Source: Micromonospora inyonensis (GTDB lineage Bacteria > Actinomycetota > Actinomycetes > Mycobacteriales > Micromonosporaceae). From it: a DNA stretch of 64,000 nt. Location of the stretch: the NCBI RefSeq assembly GCF_900091415.1, contig NZ_FMHU01000001.1, forward strand, positions 744,001 to 808,000, given 5' to 3'. Under the pieces are notes generated by a model. That model did no database searches and was not told where the DNA came from. It saw only the letters and a program-made list of their open reading frames with translations. Shown piece after piece: positions 1 through 7,667 of this stretch (within the stretch, counting starts at the first letter, position 1; each line of letters opens with the position of its first letter). Made by a program: the position numbers and the translations under genes.

Positions 1-211
1 GCCGGGCGGCGGACTGCGCCTCGGTGCGGATCCGGTGGCGGAACGACCGGTCGCTGGCCAGCCGGGAGGCGAGCACCTTCACCGCCACCTGGCGACCGAG
101 CACCTCGTCGTAGCCGCGCCAGACCACCGACATGCCACCCGCGCCGATCTGTTCGATCAGCCGGTACCGGTCTCCCAGCAGTTGCGCGCCTTTCCTGACC
201 CCTCCGCCCAT
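1..211 (-). CDS. Serine/threonine protein kinase, N-terminal fragment
   Basis: The first 70 residues of a Hanks-type (PknB-like) kinase run off the left edge of the window. The ATP-binding glycine-rich loop reads IGAGGMSVVWRG at about residues 22-33, and the invariant lysine lies in VAVKVL about 15 residues later. Actinobacterial members of this family phosphorylate Ser/Thr on cell-division, cell-wall and regulatory targets and are often membrane anchored. The catalytic loop, any transmembrane segment and any sensor domain are outside the window, so its signal and targets cannot be inferred. The ATG at 211 sits 14 codons before the kinase fold begins, as is usual for the family. Confidence 0.88.
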   Translation of the reverse strand, partial: MGGGVRKGAQLLGDRYRLIEQIGAGGMSVVWRGYDEVLGRQVAVKVLASRLASDRSFRHRIRTEAQSAAR

Positions 212-314
212 GGCAACACCTGTTGCCCGCCGGGGCGGAAAGTTACACCGAGCCCGGCAAAATCGGTCAGGATCGTCACCAACCGGAGACGCTCCGGGCG
301 GCGGGCGGCTGCGC

Positions 315-1868
315 TCAGGCGGTGGCGAGAAGCTGGTCGACCGGCGCGTAGTCGTCGGTCAGCACCAGTGCGTCACCGACGAACGCGGTCAGGTCGGCCC
401 CGGACAGCAGCCGGGTCGGCTGGTCGAGGGGGGCGAGCCGCTCCTCGACCGTGGTCAGCGGCAGCGGCTCGTCCGAGGCGACGATGAGGAAGTTGGCCCC
501 GTACTCGCCCCGCAGCGCGGCCGGCGGGGCGATCAGCGCCACGTGCCGGAACTCGGCGGCCACGGTGGCGACCTCGGCACGGATGAAGCGCAGCGGCGGG
601 TAGTCGATGACGTTCTGCACGTAGATCCCGCCGGGCCGGAGCACCCGGTGGATCTCGGCGGCCATCTCCCGGGTCGCCAGGTGCCACGGCACCACCAGGT
701 GGCCGAAGGCGTCCCCCACCACGAGGTCCCGACTGGCGGCGGGCTCCCCGGCGACCAGCATCCGGGCGTCGCCCACCTCGGCACGCAGCTCCGGGCCGGT
801 CCGCAGCCCCAGCTCCGCCCGACCCAGGTCGACCAGTCCCCCGTCGATCTCGAAGACCAGGTTGTCCGTGCCGGGCCGGGTGGCGGCCAGGTACCGGGGC
901 ATGGTGAAGCCACCCCCGCCGACGTGCAACACGTCCAACCGCTGCCCGGCCGGGGCCGCCACGTCGGCGACCGCCCCGATCCACTGGGTGTACTCGAACT
1001 CCAGGTGCGTCGGGTCGGCCAGGTCGACGTACGAGTGCTGGGCGGAGTTGAGCAGCAGCGTCCGGCCGCTCGGCCGGCTGTCGTCCACCTCGACCGACGC
1101 GCAGTGGTACGCGGTCTCGACGTCGCACGGGTCCGGCGCGACGGCGGCCAGGCCCGCCCCGGCCAGCCCGAGCACCGCCACCGCGGCCCGGACGCGGGCC
1201 GGACCGGGCAGCCCGGTGCGGTCCTGTCGGCGCAGGTAGACACCGAGGGCGACCCCGGTCAGGCCGAGCGCCACCGCCAGGCCGACCATGATGACCGAGC
1301 TGGGCAGGGCCGCCACCAGGACGAACCCGGTGGCGAGGGTGGCGGTGATCCCGCCGAGGGTGCCGATCCCGGAGAGCCGTCCGACCACCTGCCCGGTCCG
1401 ACGCAGGTCGGCGAGCTGGAGCTTCACCACCAGCGGGCTGACCGCCGACAGCAGCGCCGCCGGCACGAACACGGCCGCCGCGACGAGCAGCAGGATCGCG
1501 CTCGCCGCGCCGCCGCGCAGCACCTCACCGGCGTACCGGACCACCGGCAGGGTGACCGCGGTGGCGATGCCGGCCAGCACCAGCGCCGGGGCGAGCAGGG
1601 GACGCGGGTCCCGACGGTCGGCGAGCCAACCGCCGGTCCACGCGCCGTACGCGATGGCGGCCAGCGCGATCCCGATCACCGAGCTGGTGACCTGGAGCGT
1701 GACCCCCACGTACGGGCCGACCAGGCGCAGGGCCACGGTCTCCAGCACCAGGACCGCCCCGCTGGCGAAGAAGACCAGGAACGCGGCGAGGCCGTTGGGC
1801 AGCGCGCGACCGGTGACCGGCGCGGGCGGCGCGACGTCGACGTGGACGTGGGACTTCGGGGAACTCAC
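315..1868 (-). CDS. Membrane-fused spermidine synthase-like protein
   Basis: A 517-residue protein in two parts. Residues about 25-235 are hydrophobic with several predicted membrane spans, the first near residues 26-50. Residues about 240-517 form a spermidine-synthase-like Rossmann domain with the nucleotide-binding glycine run HVGGGGFTMPRYL. Fused membrane spermidine synthases are widespread in actinobacteria and mostly uncharacterised; aminopropyl transfer is the family reaction, but activity here is not shown. The GTG start at 1868 has no ribosome site but lies 7 nt after a TACCAT -10 hexamer, so the transcript is probably leaderless. It is transcribed toward the kinase gene but is separated from it by about 100 nt. 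Confidence 0.8.
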   Translation of the reverse strand: MSSPKSHVHVDVAPPAPVTGRALPNGLAAFLVFFASGAVLVLETVALRLVGPYVGVTLQVTSSVIGIALAAIAYGAWTGGWLADRRDPRPLLAPALVLAGIATAVTLPVVRYAGEVLRGGAASAILLLVAAAVFVPAALLSAVSPLVVKLQLADLRRTGQVVGRLSGIGTLGGITATLATGFVLVAALPSSVIMVGLAVALGLTGVALGVYLRRQDRTGLPGPARVRAAVAVLGLAGAGLAAVAPDPCDVETAYHCASVEVDDSRPSGRTLLLNSAQHSYVDLADPTHLEFEYTQWIGAVADVAAPAGQRLDVLHVGGGGFTMPRYLAATRPGTDNLVFEIDGGLVDLGRAELGLRTGPELRAEVGDARMLVAGEPAASRDLVVGDAFGHLVVPWHLATREMAAEIHRVLRPGGIYVQNVIDYPPLRFIRAEVATVAAEFRHVALIAPPAALRGEYGANFLIVASDEPLPLTTVEERLAPLDQPTRLLSGADLTAFVGDALVLTDDYAPVDQLLATA

Positions 1869-1904
1869 CGCTGCGATGGTACGCAGCGTTCCTGGTGAAA
1901 ACGG

Positions 1905-2918
1905 TCAGTACATGGAGAGATGAACGTGGTTCGTGTGGTCGGCGGCCGGGCTGCCGCTGCCGCCGTACGCCCGCCAGCCGGTGCCCGGGTGCCAGATCTG
2001 CCGGTACCAGATCACGTAGAGCACGCCGAGGCGGCTGGCGTTGCGCACGTACCAGGCGGCCAGCCGGTCGCCGTAGTCCTTGTCCCCGCCGGTCGCCGTC
2101 TCGTCCTTGAACCCGTTCGTCGCGGCGGAGAAGTCGCAGGCCCGCCCCTTCGGGTGCTCGCCGGACCCGCCGCTGCGGTAGCAGGAGACATGCCGGCGGT
2201 AGCCGGCCGACTGGGCCTGTTGGAGGGCGTTGAGGGTGCGCGGGGTGATGCAGCCCGAGGTGGTCGGGTCGTTCACCGAGCAGGACTCCGACGGCCAGGA
2301 GCCGTCCGGGTTGCGCGGCGCCGGCCGGGCCGAGGCGGAGCCGCCGCTGCCGAACCCGCCGCTGGGGCCGGAGCTGACCGCGGCGAGCGCCCGCTCGGCC
2401 TCCCGCTTCTTCTTGGCCAGCAGGTTGACCTGCTTGAGCTGCTCGCGGACCTCGGCGTCGATGGCCAGTCTGGCCCGGTCGGCCCGGTTACGTTCCTCGG
2501 TCAGCGCCCGCACCCGCCGGGCGTCGCGCTGCGCCATCACGTCGAGTTCGGCGGCCCGCTGGAGGAAGTCCTCCGGCGCGCTGCTCTGCAACAGCAGCCC
2601 GGTGGCGGTCAGCCGCCCCTGCTTGTACGACTGGACGGCCACCTCGGCCACCTGGGCGGTCAGCCCGACCAGCCTCGACTCGATCTTCTTCACCTCAGCG
2701 GCCAGCAGGATCTGCCGCTTCTTGGAGTTCTCCAGCTTGGCGGTGGCCTCGAGATGCCCCTTGGCGCTGGCCTCCAACGCGTCCCGCAGCGCCTTGGTGC
2801 CGCCCTCACCGGGCTCGGCGTGGGCCGGGGCGGGCCCACCCAGCACCAGCGCCACCACGGCGAGCAGCGCGACCAGTGACCGGAGGCCACGACACCGGTG
2901 GAGAGCCGTCCTGCGCAC
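1905..2918 (-). CDS. Secreted coiled-coil protein with C-terminal M15/LAS-like domain
   Basis: A 337-residue secreted protein. Residues 1-34 are a signal peptide ending AHA. Residues about 40-185 form a long charged coiled coil like those on RipA- and PcsB-type cell-wall hydrolases. A Gly/Ser/Pro linker (about 185-210) joins this to a C-terminal domain containing GEHPKGRACDF and a final HTNHVHLSMY, a His/Asp arrangement resembling LAS-type (M15/D) peptidases and the actinobacterial ARB_07466-like C-terminal domain. The likely role is peptidoglycan binding or cleavage outside the membrane, by analogy. It ends 36 nt before the next gene start, so the two may be co-transcribed. The exact substrate is unknown. 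Confidence 0.72.
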   Translation of the reverse strand: MRRTALHRCRGLRSLVALLAVVALVLGGPAPAHAEPGEGGTKALRDALEASAKGHLEATAKLENSKKRQILLAAEVKKIESRLVGLTAQVAEVAVQSYKQGRLTATGLLLQSSAPEDFLQRAAELDVMAQRDARRVRALTEERNRADRARLAIDAEVREQLKQVNLLAKKKREAERALAAVSSGPSGGFGSGGSASARPAPRNPDGSWPSESCSVNDPTTSGCITPRTLNALQQAQSAGYRRHVSCYRSGGSGEHPKGRACDFSAATNGFKDETATGGDKDYGDRLAAWYVRNASRLGVLYVIWYRQIWHPGTGWRAYGGSGSPAADHTNHVHLSMY

Positions 2919-3068
2919 GAAAGTCGATGTCCTCTCGTCAGCCGGGGCCTGGTGGACGCGGGGCTCCGGCCCCGGGTGCGTCCCCGGCGGGGACCGCCGG
3001 TCACAATACCGGACCGCCGGCCGCCGGCCGAGCCGGCGACGGCCCGGGTCGCGGACCCGGGCATGCCG

Positions 3069-3881
3069 TCAGTCGGCGAGCAACGCGGCGTGCACCTCGT
3101 CCCAGATCCGCTCGTTGGCGGCGACCAGGAGCCCGTGGTCGTCGACGGCCGGATCGTAGTCGGTGCCGTCGAACCGGCGGACCACCCCGCCGGCCTCCCG
3201 GACCAGCAGTGCGCCGGGCACGTGGTCCCAGGGGAACGTCCGCCAGAAGAGGACGAAGTGCTGCGTGCCGGCGAGCACGTCGAGGTACTCCCGGCCGGCG
3301 CAGTGCAGGCCGGGCAGGAGTTCGCCGAGCCGCTGGCCCCCGGCCGTCACCCGGGACCGCATCGACGGCGGCAGGTAGTGGCTCATCGCCGCACCGCGCA
3401 GCTCACCGGGGGACGGCACCGGCGCGGTCGTGTCGACCGCCCGGTCGCCCAGGCGTACGCCCGCGCCGGCCCGGCACACGGCCAGGGTGTCGGCCAGCGG
3501 GTCGAGGATCCAGGACGCCACCGGCTCGCCATCGGTCAGCAGGGCCACCATCAGGGCGAACGGTCGCCGTCCGGCGGCGAAGTTGGCGGTGCCGTCGAGC
3601 GGGTCGACCAGCCAGACGTCACCCGTACCACGCACGTGCTCCAGGAGCGCGGGGTCGGCGGCGACGGCCTCCTCGCCGACCACCACCGAACCGGGACGCA
3701 ACCGGAGCAGTTCCTCGGAGATCGTCTTTTCGGCCCGCCGGTCGGCTACGGTGACCACCTCGCCCGGGGCCTTCTCGGTGATCTCGTGGTCGTCGAGACG
3801 CTGGAACAGCGGCACGACGATCCGCTCGGCGGTCTCGCGGAGGAGGTCACCGACGGCGTCGAGCAGGGCGTCGTCAGCCAC
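3069..3881 (-). CDS. Inositol monophosphatase family phosphatase
   Basis: A 270-residue enzyme of the Mg-dependent, lithium-sensitive phosphatase family. The metal-binding motifs are present: GEEAVA around residues 69-74 and DPLDGTANF at 93-101, with a C-terminal [15 protein letters not shown] that supplies the last metal ligand. Substrates in this family include inositol-1-phosphate, histidinol phosphate and 3'-phosphoadenosine nucleotides; inositol-phosphate hydrolysis fits an actinomycete that makes mycothiol and phosphatidylinositol, but the sequence does not decide. Its start overlaps the end of the upstream receiver gene by 8 nt, placing it last in the signalling operon. Confidence 0.88.
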   Translation of the reverse strand: MADDALLDAVGDLLRETAERIVVPLFQRLDDHEITEKAPGEVVTVADRRAEKTISEELLRLRPGSVVVGEEAVAADPALLEHVRGTGDVWLVDPLDGTANFAAGRRPFALMVALLTDGEPVASWILDPLADTLAVCRAGAGVRLGDRAVDTTAPVPSPGELRGAAMSHYLPPSMRSRVTAGGQRLGELLPGLHCAGREYLDVLAGTQHFVLFWRTFPWDHVPGALLVREAGGVVRRFDGTDYDPAVDDHGLLVAANERIWDEVHAALLAD

Positions 3882-4326
3882 GCGGCGGCAACTTGACCAC
3901 GCTGACGAAGAACTCGTCGATCTGCCGGACCACCGAGATGAACCGTTCGAAGTCGACCGGCTTGGTCACGTACGCGTTGGCGTGCAGCTGGTAGCTGCGG
4001 AGGATGTCCTCGTCGGCCTGCGAGGTGGTGAGCACGACCACCGGGATCCGGCAGAGCGCGTCGTCTTTCTTGATCTCCTCCAGCACCTCCCGGCCGTCCC
4101 GCCGGGGCAGGTTCAGGTCGAGCAGGATCAGGTCCGGCGTCACCGCGTCGGCGTACTGGCCCTCGCGCCGCAGGTAGGCGAGCGCCTCGGCACCGTCGGA
4201 GACGACGGTCAGCCGGTTGCGGAGCTTGTGCTCCTCGAACGCCTCCTGGGTCATCAACACGTCGCCCGGGTCGTCCTCCACGAGAAGGACCTCGATCGGG
4301 CTCCTGCCGTCCGCCGGAGCGGTCAT
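3874..4326 (-). CDS. Stand-alone response regulator (Rcp1-like receiver)
   Basis: A 150-residue single receiver domain with no output domain. The acidic pocket is E17-D18-D19, the phosphoacceptor is D70 in LILLDLNLP, the Thr switch is in VVVLTTS and the conserved Lys is K122 in AYVTKPVDF. The [15 protein letters not shown] start is typical of receivers paired with phytochrome-like or CHASE3 kinases. Its ATG overlaps the kinase stop by 4 nt (ATGA), so the kinase at 4323-6104 is the obvious phosphodonor. With no DNA-binding domain, output must be through protein contacts, possibly the SpoIIE phosphatase of the same operon. Confidence 0.9.
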   Translation of the reverse strand: MTAPADGRSPIEVLLVEDDPGDVLMTQEAFEEHKLRNRLTVVSDGAEALAYLRREGQYADAVTPDLILLDLNLPRRDGREVLEEIKKDDALCRIPVVVLTTSQADEDILRSYQLHANAYVTKPVDFERFISVVRQIDEFFVSVVKLPPRG

Positions 4327-6104
4327 CCCACTGTCTCCCTCGCGCCATCCGTCCTGCCGCTCGTCGCCTGGTCCGGACGCTGGTCGTCAGCGTCCCGAGC
4401 GGTGTCGGCGGTCGGCCCGGTCGTTGCCGTGTCGTCCATGTCGGTGGGACGGGCGGGCACGCCCTCCCCAGCGTCGGTGCTCCCGGGCGACTCGTCGCCC
4501 TCGGTCGCCCCGGTGTCCCCGTCCGGCTCCTCGGCCGCCGCCCGTGCGGCCTCGACGTCTCCGGGCAGCGCCGGGAGGGTGAACCGGATGGCGGTGCCCT
4601 CCTCGGTGTCGGTGTCGACCCAGACCCGGCCCCCGTGGTACTCGACGATCTTCTTGACGATCGCCAGGCCGATGCCCGTACCGGGGTAGGCGTCCTTGGA
4701 GTGCAGCCGCTGGAAGATAACGAAGATCTTGTCCGCGAACTCCGGCTCGATCCCGATGCCGTTGTCCTGGCAGGTGATCTCCCACTCGTCGTCGACCAGC
4801 CGCGCCGAGACGTGCACCCTCGGCGGCACGTCCGGCCGGCGGAACTTGACCGAGTTGCTCACCAGGTTGGTCAGGAGGTTGGTCAGCAGGGGTTCCTCAC
4901 CCCGGATGGTGGGCAGCTCCGACCAGGTCAGCTCGGCTTCGGCCTGCTGCCGGGCCACCTCGGTCTGGCCCGCCACGTCCGCCATGACCTTGTTCATGTC
5001 CACCTCGGTGAAGCCGGTGGTGAGGCGGCCGATCCGGGAGAAGGCGAGCAGGTCGTTGATCAGGCGCTGCATCCGCTGCGCACCGTCCACCGCGAAGGCG
5101 ATGTACTGGTCGGCGCGGTCGTCGAGCTGCCCCGCGTAGCGGCGCTGGAGCAGCTGGCAGAAGCTCGCCACCTTGCGCAGCGGCTCCTGGAGGTCGTGCG
5201 AGGCCACGTAGGCGAACTGCTCCAGGTCGCGGTTGGAGCGGACCAGCTCCTCGGCCTGCTTCTGGAGCTGCGTGTTGACCCACTCGATCCGTTCCCGGGC
5301 CTCCCGGACCTCGGTCAGGTCCTTGGCGATCTTGCGCCGCATCGCCTCGACGTCGTCGGCGAGCTGTTGGAACTCCGGTGGCCCGGATCCGCTGATGTGG
5401 TGCTGGTAGTCGCCCTCGGCGACCTCCCGCACCTGGTCGGCCAGGCCGGTCAGCGGCCGGACGACCATCCGTTCCAGCGAGACCAGCAGGAGCGCGCCGG
5501 CCACGACCACCACCAGCGCCGCGATGACGAGCAGGACGACCAGCAGGTTGCCGGTCTGCCGGATGCTCCGGGCGTTGGCCTCCCGCTCGGCGATGATCCC
5601 GGCGTCCAGCCGGGCGACCGAGGCGCGCACCTGGTCGAACTGCTGCCGGGTCCGGTCGTCGATGAGACCCTGCGCGGCGGTGGTCCCGTCCCGCTGCACC
5701 GTGGTGATGACCGGTACGGCCACCGTTCGCCGCCACTGCTCGGCCTGCGCGCGGACGACGTCCAGTTCCCGCCGGATGCCGGGGTAGTCGTCGACGAGCC
5801 GGCCGATCGACTCGATCAGCTTCTGTTCCTGCCTGACGCCGTCGTCGTACGGCACGAGATCCTGCCGGTCGCCGCTGACCGCGTACCCACGGACCGAGGT
5901 CTCCTGGTCGAGGAGCGCGTTGAGCAGTTCCTGCGCCTGGACGCGCAGCGGGCCGGTCCTGGTCAGCAACGCGTCGGTGTGCGACCGGTTCCGGGCCGCC
6001 ACCGTCGCCTCGGCGGCGGCCAGGCCGATCAGCAGCACGCCGACCACCGCCAGGAGACCGACCACCCGCTGCCGCAGCGTCCAACCCCGGCCGACCGCCG
6101 TCAC
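4323..6104 (-). CDS. CHASE3-HAMP sensor histidine kinase
   Basis: A 593-residue membrane kinase. Transmembrane segments at about 13-33 and 187-208 flank an extracytoplasmic helical CHASE3-type sensor (about 40-180). HAMP (about 210-262), a coiled coil and a HisKA domain follow, with H303 in [15 protein letters not shown]; the ATPase domain has the N-box NLVSNSVKF and G-boxes DNGIGI and GTGIGLAI. The last 70 residues are an acidic Thr/Asp/Gly-rich tail, probably disordered. It overlaps the flanking genes by 4 nt on each side, so receiver-phosphatase, kinase and receiver form one translationally coupled unit. The sensed signal is unknown. Confidence 0.9.
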   Translation of the reverse strand: MTAVGRGWTLRQRVVGLLAVVGVLLIGLAAAEATVAARNRSHTDALLTRTGPLRVQAQELLNALLDQETSVRGYAVSGDRQDLVPYDDGVRQEQKLIESIGRLVDDYPGIRRELDVVRAQAEQWRRTVAVPVITTVQRDGTTAAQGLIDDRTRQQFDQVRASVARLDAGIIAEREANARSIRQTGNLLVVLLVIAALVVVVAGALLLVSLERMVVRPLTGLADQVREVAEGDYQHHISGSGPPEFQQLADDVEAMRRKIAKDLTEVREARERIEWVNTQLQKQAEELVRSNRDLEQFAYVASHDLQEPLRKVASFCQLLQRRYAGQLDDRADQYIAFAVDGAQRMQRLINDLLAFSRIGRLTTGFTEVDMNKVMADVAGQTEVARQQAEAELTWSELPTIRGEEPLLTNLLTNLVSNSVKFRRPDVPPRVHVSARLVDDEWEITCQDNGIGIEPEFADKIFVIFQRLHSKDAYPGTGIGLAIVKKIVEYHGGRVWVDTDTEEGTAIRFTLPALPGDVEAARAAAEEPDGDTGATEGDESPGSTDAGEGVPARPTDMDDTATTGPTADTARDADDQRPDQATSGRTDGARETVG

Positions 6105-7354
6105 CGGCCACCGCCCCGGCTCACCAGCAGCATCGCCACGTCGTCGGCGAGCGGGCCCCCGTTGATCTCCTCGGCCCGGCCGACCAGCCAGCCCGGCAGC
6201 TCGGGCAGGGGCACCAACTGGTTGGCCGGATCACCGACCAGTGCGCTCAGCCCCGGGACGTCGAGTCGCTCCTCGCCGTCACCCACGCGTCCCTCGATCA
6301 GACCGTCGGTGTACATCAGCAGGGACCAGTCATCGGTGGAGAACTCCAGGTCGAAGGCAACGGGCCGGCGGGGGCGTACGCCGAGGAGCAGGCCGCCCGG
6401 GGCAGGGACCGGCGCGACCCTACCCCCCGCGATCAGCAGCGGCGGGGGGTGCCCCGCCAACCGTACGGTGGCCCGGTTGGCGTCCAGGTCCAGGCAGACG
6501 GTGGCGACGGTCGCGAAGATCTCCTGGAGCCGGCGTTCGCTCATCAGCACCTGCTCCAGGGCGGGCAGCACCTCGTCGTCGGGCACCCCGGCGAGGATCA
6601 GGGCACGCCAGGCGACCCGCAACTCCACGCCGAGCGCCGCCTCGTCCACGCCGTGTCCGCAGACGTCGCCGACGATCAGGTCGATCCGGCCCGGTCGGGT
6701 CTGCACCACGTCGTAGAAGTCCCCGCCGATCAGGGCGGCGTGCCGGCCCGGCCGGTAGAAGGTGTGCACGGCGATCCGGTCGCGCTCCATCAGCAGCGGC
6801 GTCGGCAGCAGGCCACGTTCCAGGCGGGCCGACTCGGCCTGCCGCAGTTCCACCTCGCGGAGTCGGCGGGCGTTCTCGTCGGCCCGCTTCCGCTCGACCG
6901 CGTAGCGCAGCGCGCGGGTCAGCAACACGCCGTCGACCGTGCCCTTGACCAGGTAGTCCTGTGCGCCCTCGGCGACCGCGACGATGCCCAGGTGCTCGTC
7001 GGAGCGGCCGGTGAGCACGCAGACCGCGGCGCCGCCGGCCATGTCGAGGACCTGACGCAGGCCGTCGAGGCCCTGGGCGTCGGGCAGGCCGAGATCCAGC
7101 AGGACACAGTCGACCCCGAGCACCCGCTGCCGGGCCTCGCTCAGGCTCGTGGCGACCAGCAGCTCGATCATCGAGTTGGTCTCGGCGAGCAGCTCACCGA
7201 CGAGGAACGCGTCGCCCTCGTCGTCCTCGACCAGCAGGACCCGCAACCGCTCGCCCGGCGGCAGCGTCGGGTGCCGCCCGAGACCGCCGTGCGGGTACGC
7301 CAGCGGCGCGACGGTGGATCGGGACAGCCCCGTCCCCGGCACGGACCGGGTCAC
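6101..7354 (-). CDS. Receiver-SpoIIE (PP2C) phosphatase, RsbU/RssB-like
   Basis: A 417-residue fusion. A receiver domain (about 37-155; phosphoacceptor in CVLLDLGLP, Lys in YLVKGT) is joined by a coiled coil to a PP2C/SpoIIE phosphatase with the metal-binding motifs IGGDFYD, VGDVCGHG and a terminal LADDVAML. Such proteins dephosphorylate anti-sigma antagonists in partner-switching stress pathways; no antagonist or anti-sigma gene is nearby. The reading frame stays open to 7846, but the upstream residues are low-complexity shadow. I chose GTG 7354. A Shine-Dalgarno GGAAGGAG lies 37-44 nt further upstream and would better serve an 8-codon ORF from 7377 whose TGA overlaps this GTG, a possible coupling device. 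Confidence 0.82.
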   Translation of the reverse strand: MTRSVPGTGLSRSTVAPLAYPHGGLGRHPTLPPGERLRVLLVEDDEGDAFLVGELLAETNSMIELLVATSLSEARQRVLGVDCVLLDLGLPDAQGLDGLRQVLDMAGGAAVCVLTGRSDEHLGIVAVAEGAQDYLVKGTVDGVLLTRALRYAVERKRADENARRLREVELRQAESARLERGLLPTPLLMERDRIAVHTFYRPGRHAALIGGDFYDVVQTRPGRIDLIVGDVCGHGVDEAALGVELRVAWRALILAGVPDDEVLPALEQVLMSERRLQEIFATVATVCLDLDANRATVRLAGHPPPLLIAGGRVAPVPAPGGLLLGVRPRRPVAFDLEFSTDDWSLLMYTDGLIEGRVGDGEERLDVPGLSALVGDPANQLVPLPELPGWLVGRAEEINGGPLADDVAMLLVSRGGGR

Positions 7355-7667
7355 CGCCGCGAGACGCGGAAGATCACTACTGATGTCGGGCTCCTTCCGA
7401 GTGCCCTGCTGATCCTGTATTAGACAACGGTCGCACACAACACGACGGCTGCGGCATGGGCGGGGATGGACTCCGTCACTGCGCACCGGCGGACAAAACG
7501 ACCCCTCGTCGTGCCGGTCGGCGACGGCCTGCTCAGGCGGACCGGGCCCGCTCCCACCGGACCACACCGCCCTGCTCCGACCGAACCGGACGGTCACGCC
7601 TCTCCCGCCGGGGCCCGGGCGGGGCAGGATGATCCCACCCCGGCCCCACCCCCGCGAGGAGACCCCA
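7355..7667. other. Divergent intergenic region
   Basis: A 313-nt gap between the phosphatase operon and the M28 peptidase gene. On the minus strand a TAATAC -10 hexamer lies at 7417-7422 and a GGAAGGAG ribosome site at 7391-7398. On the plus strand I see only the GAGGAG site at 7656-7661 serving the M28 start. Low-complexity ORFs through here are shadows. No repeat or RNA gene is recognisable. Confidence 0.5.
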
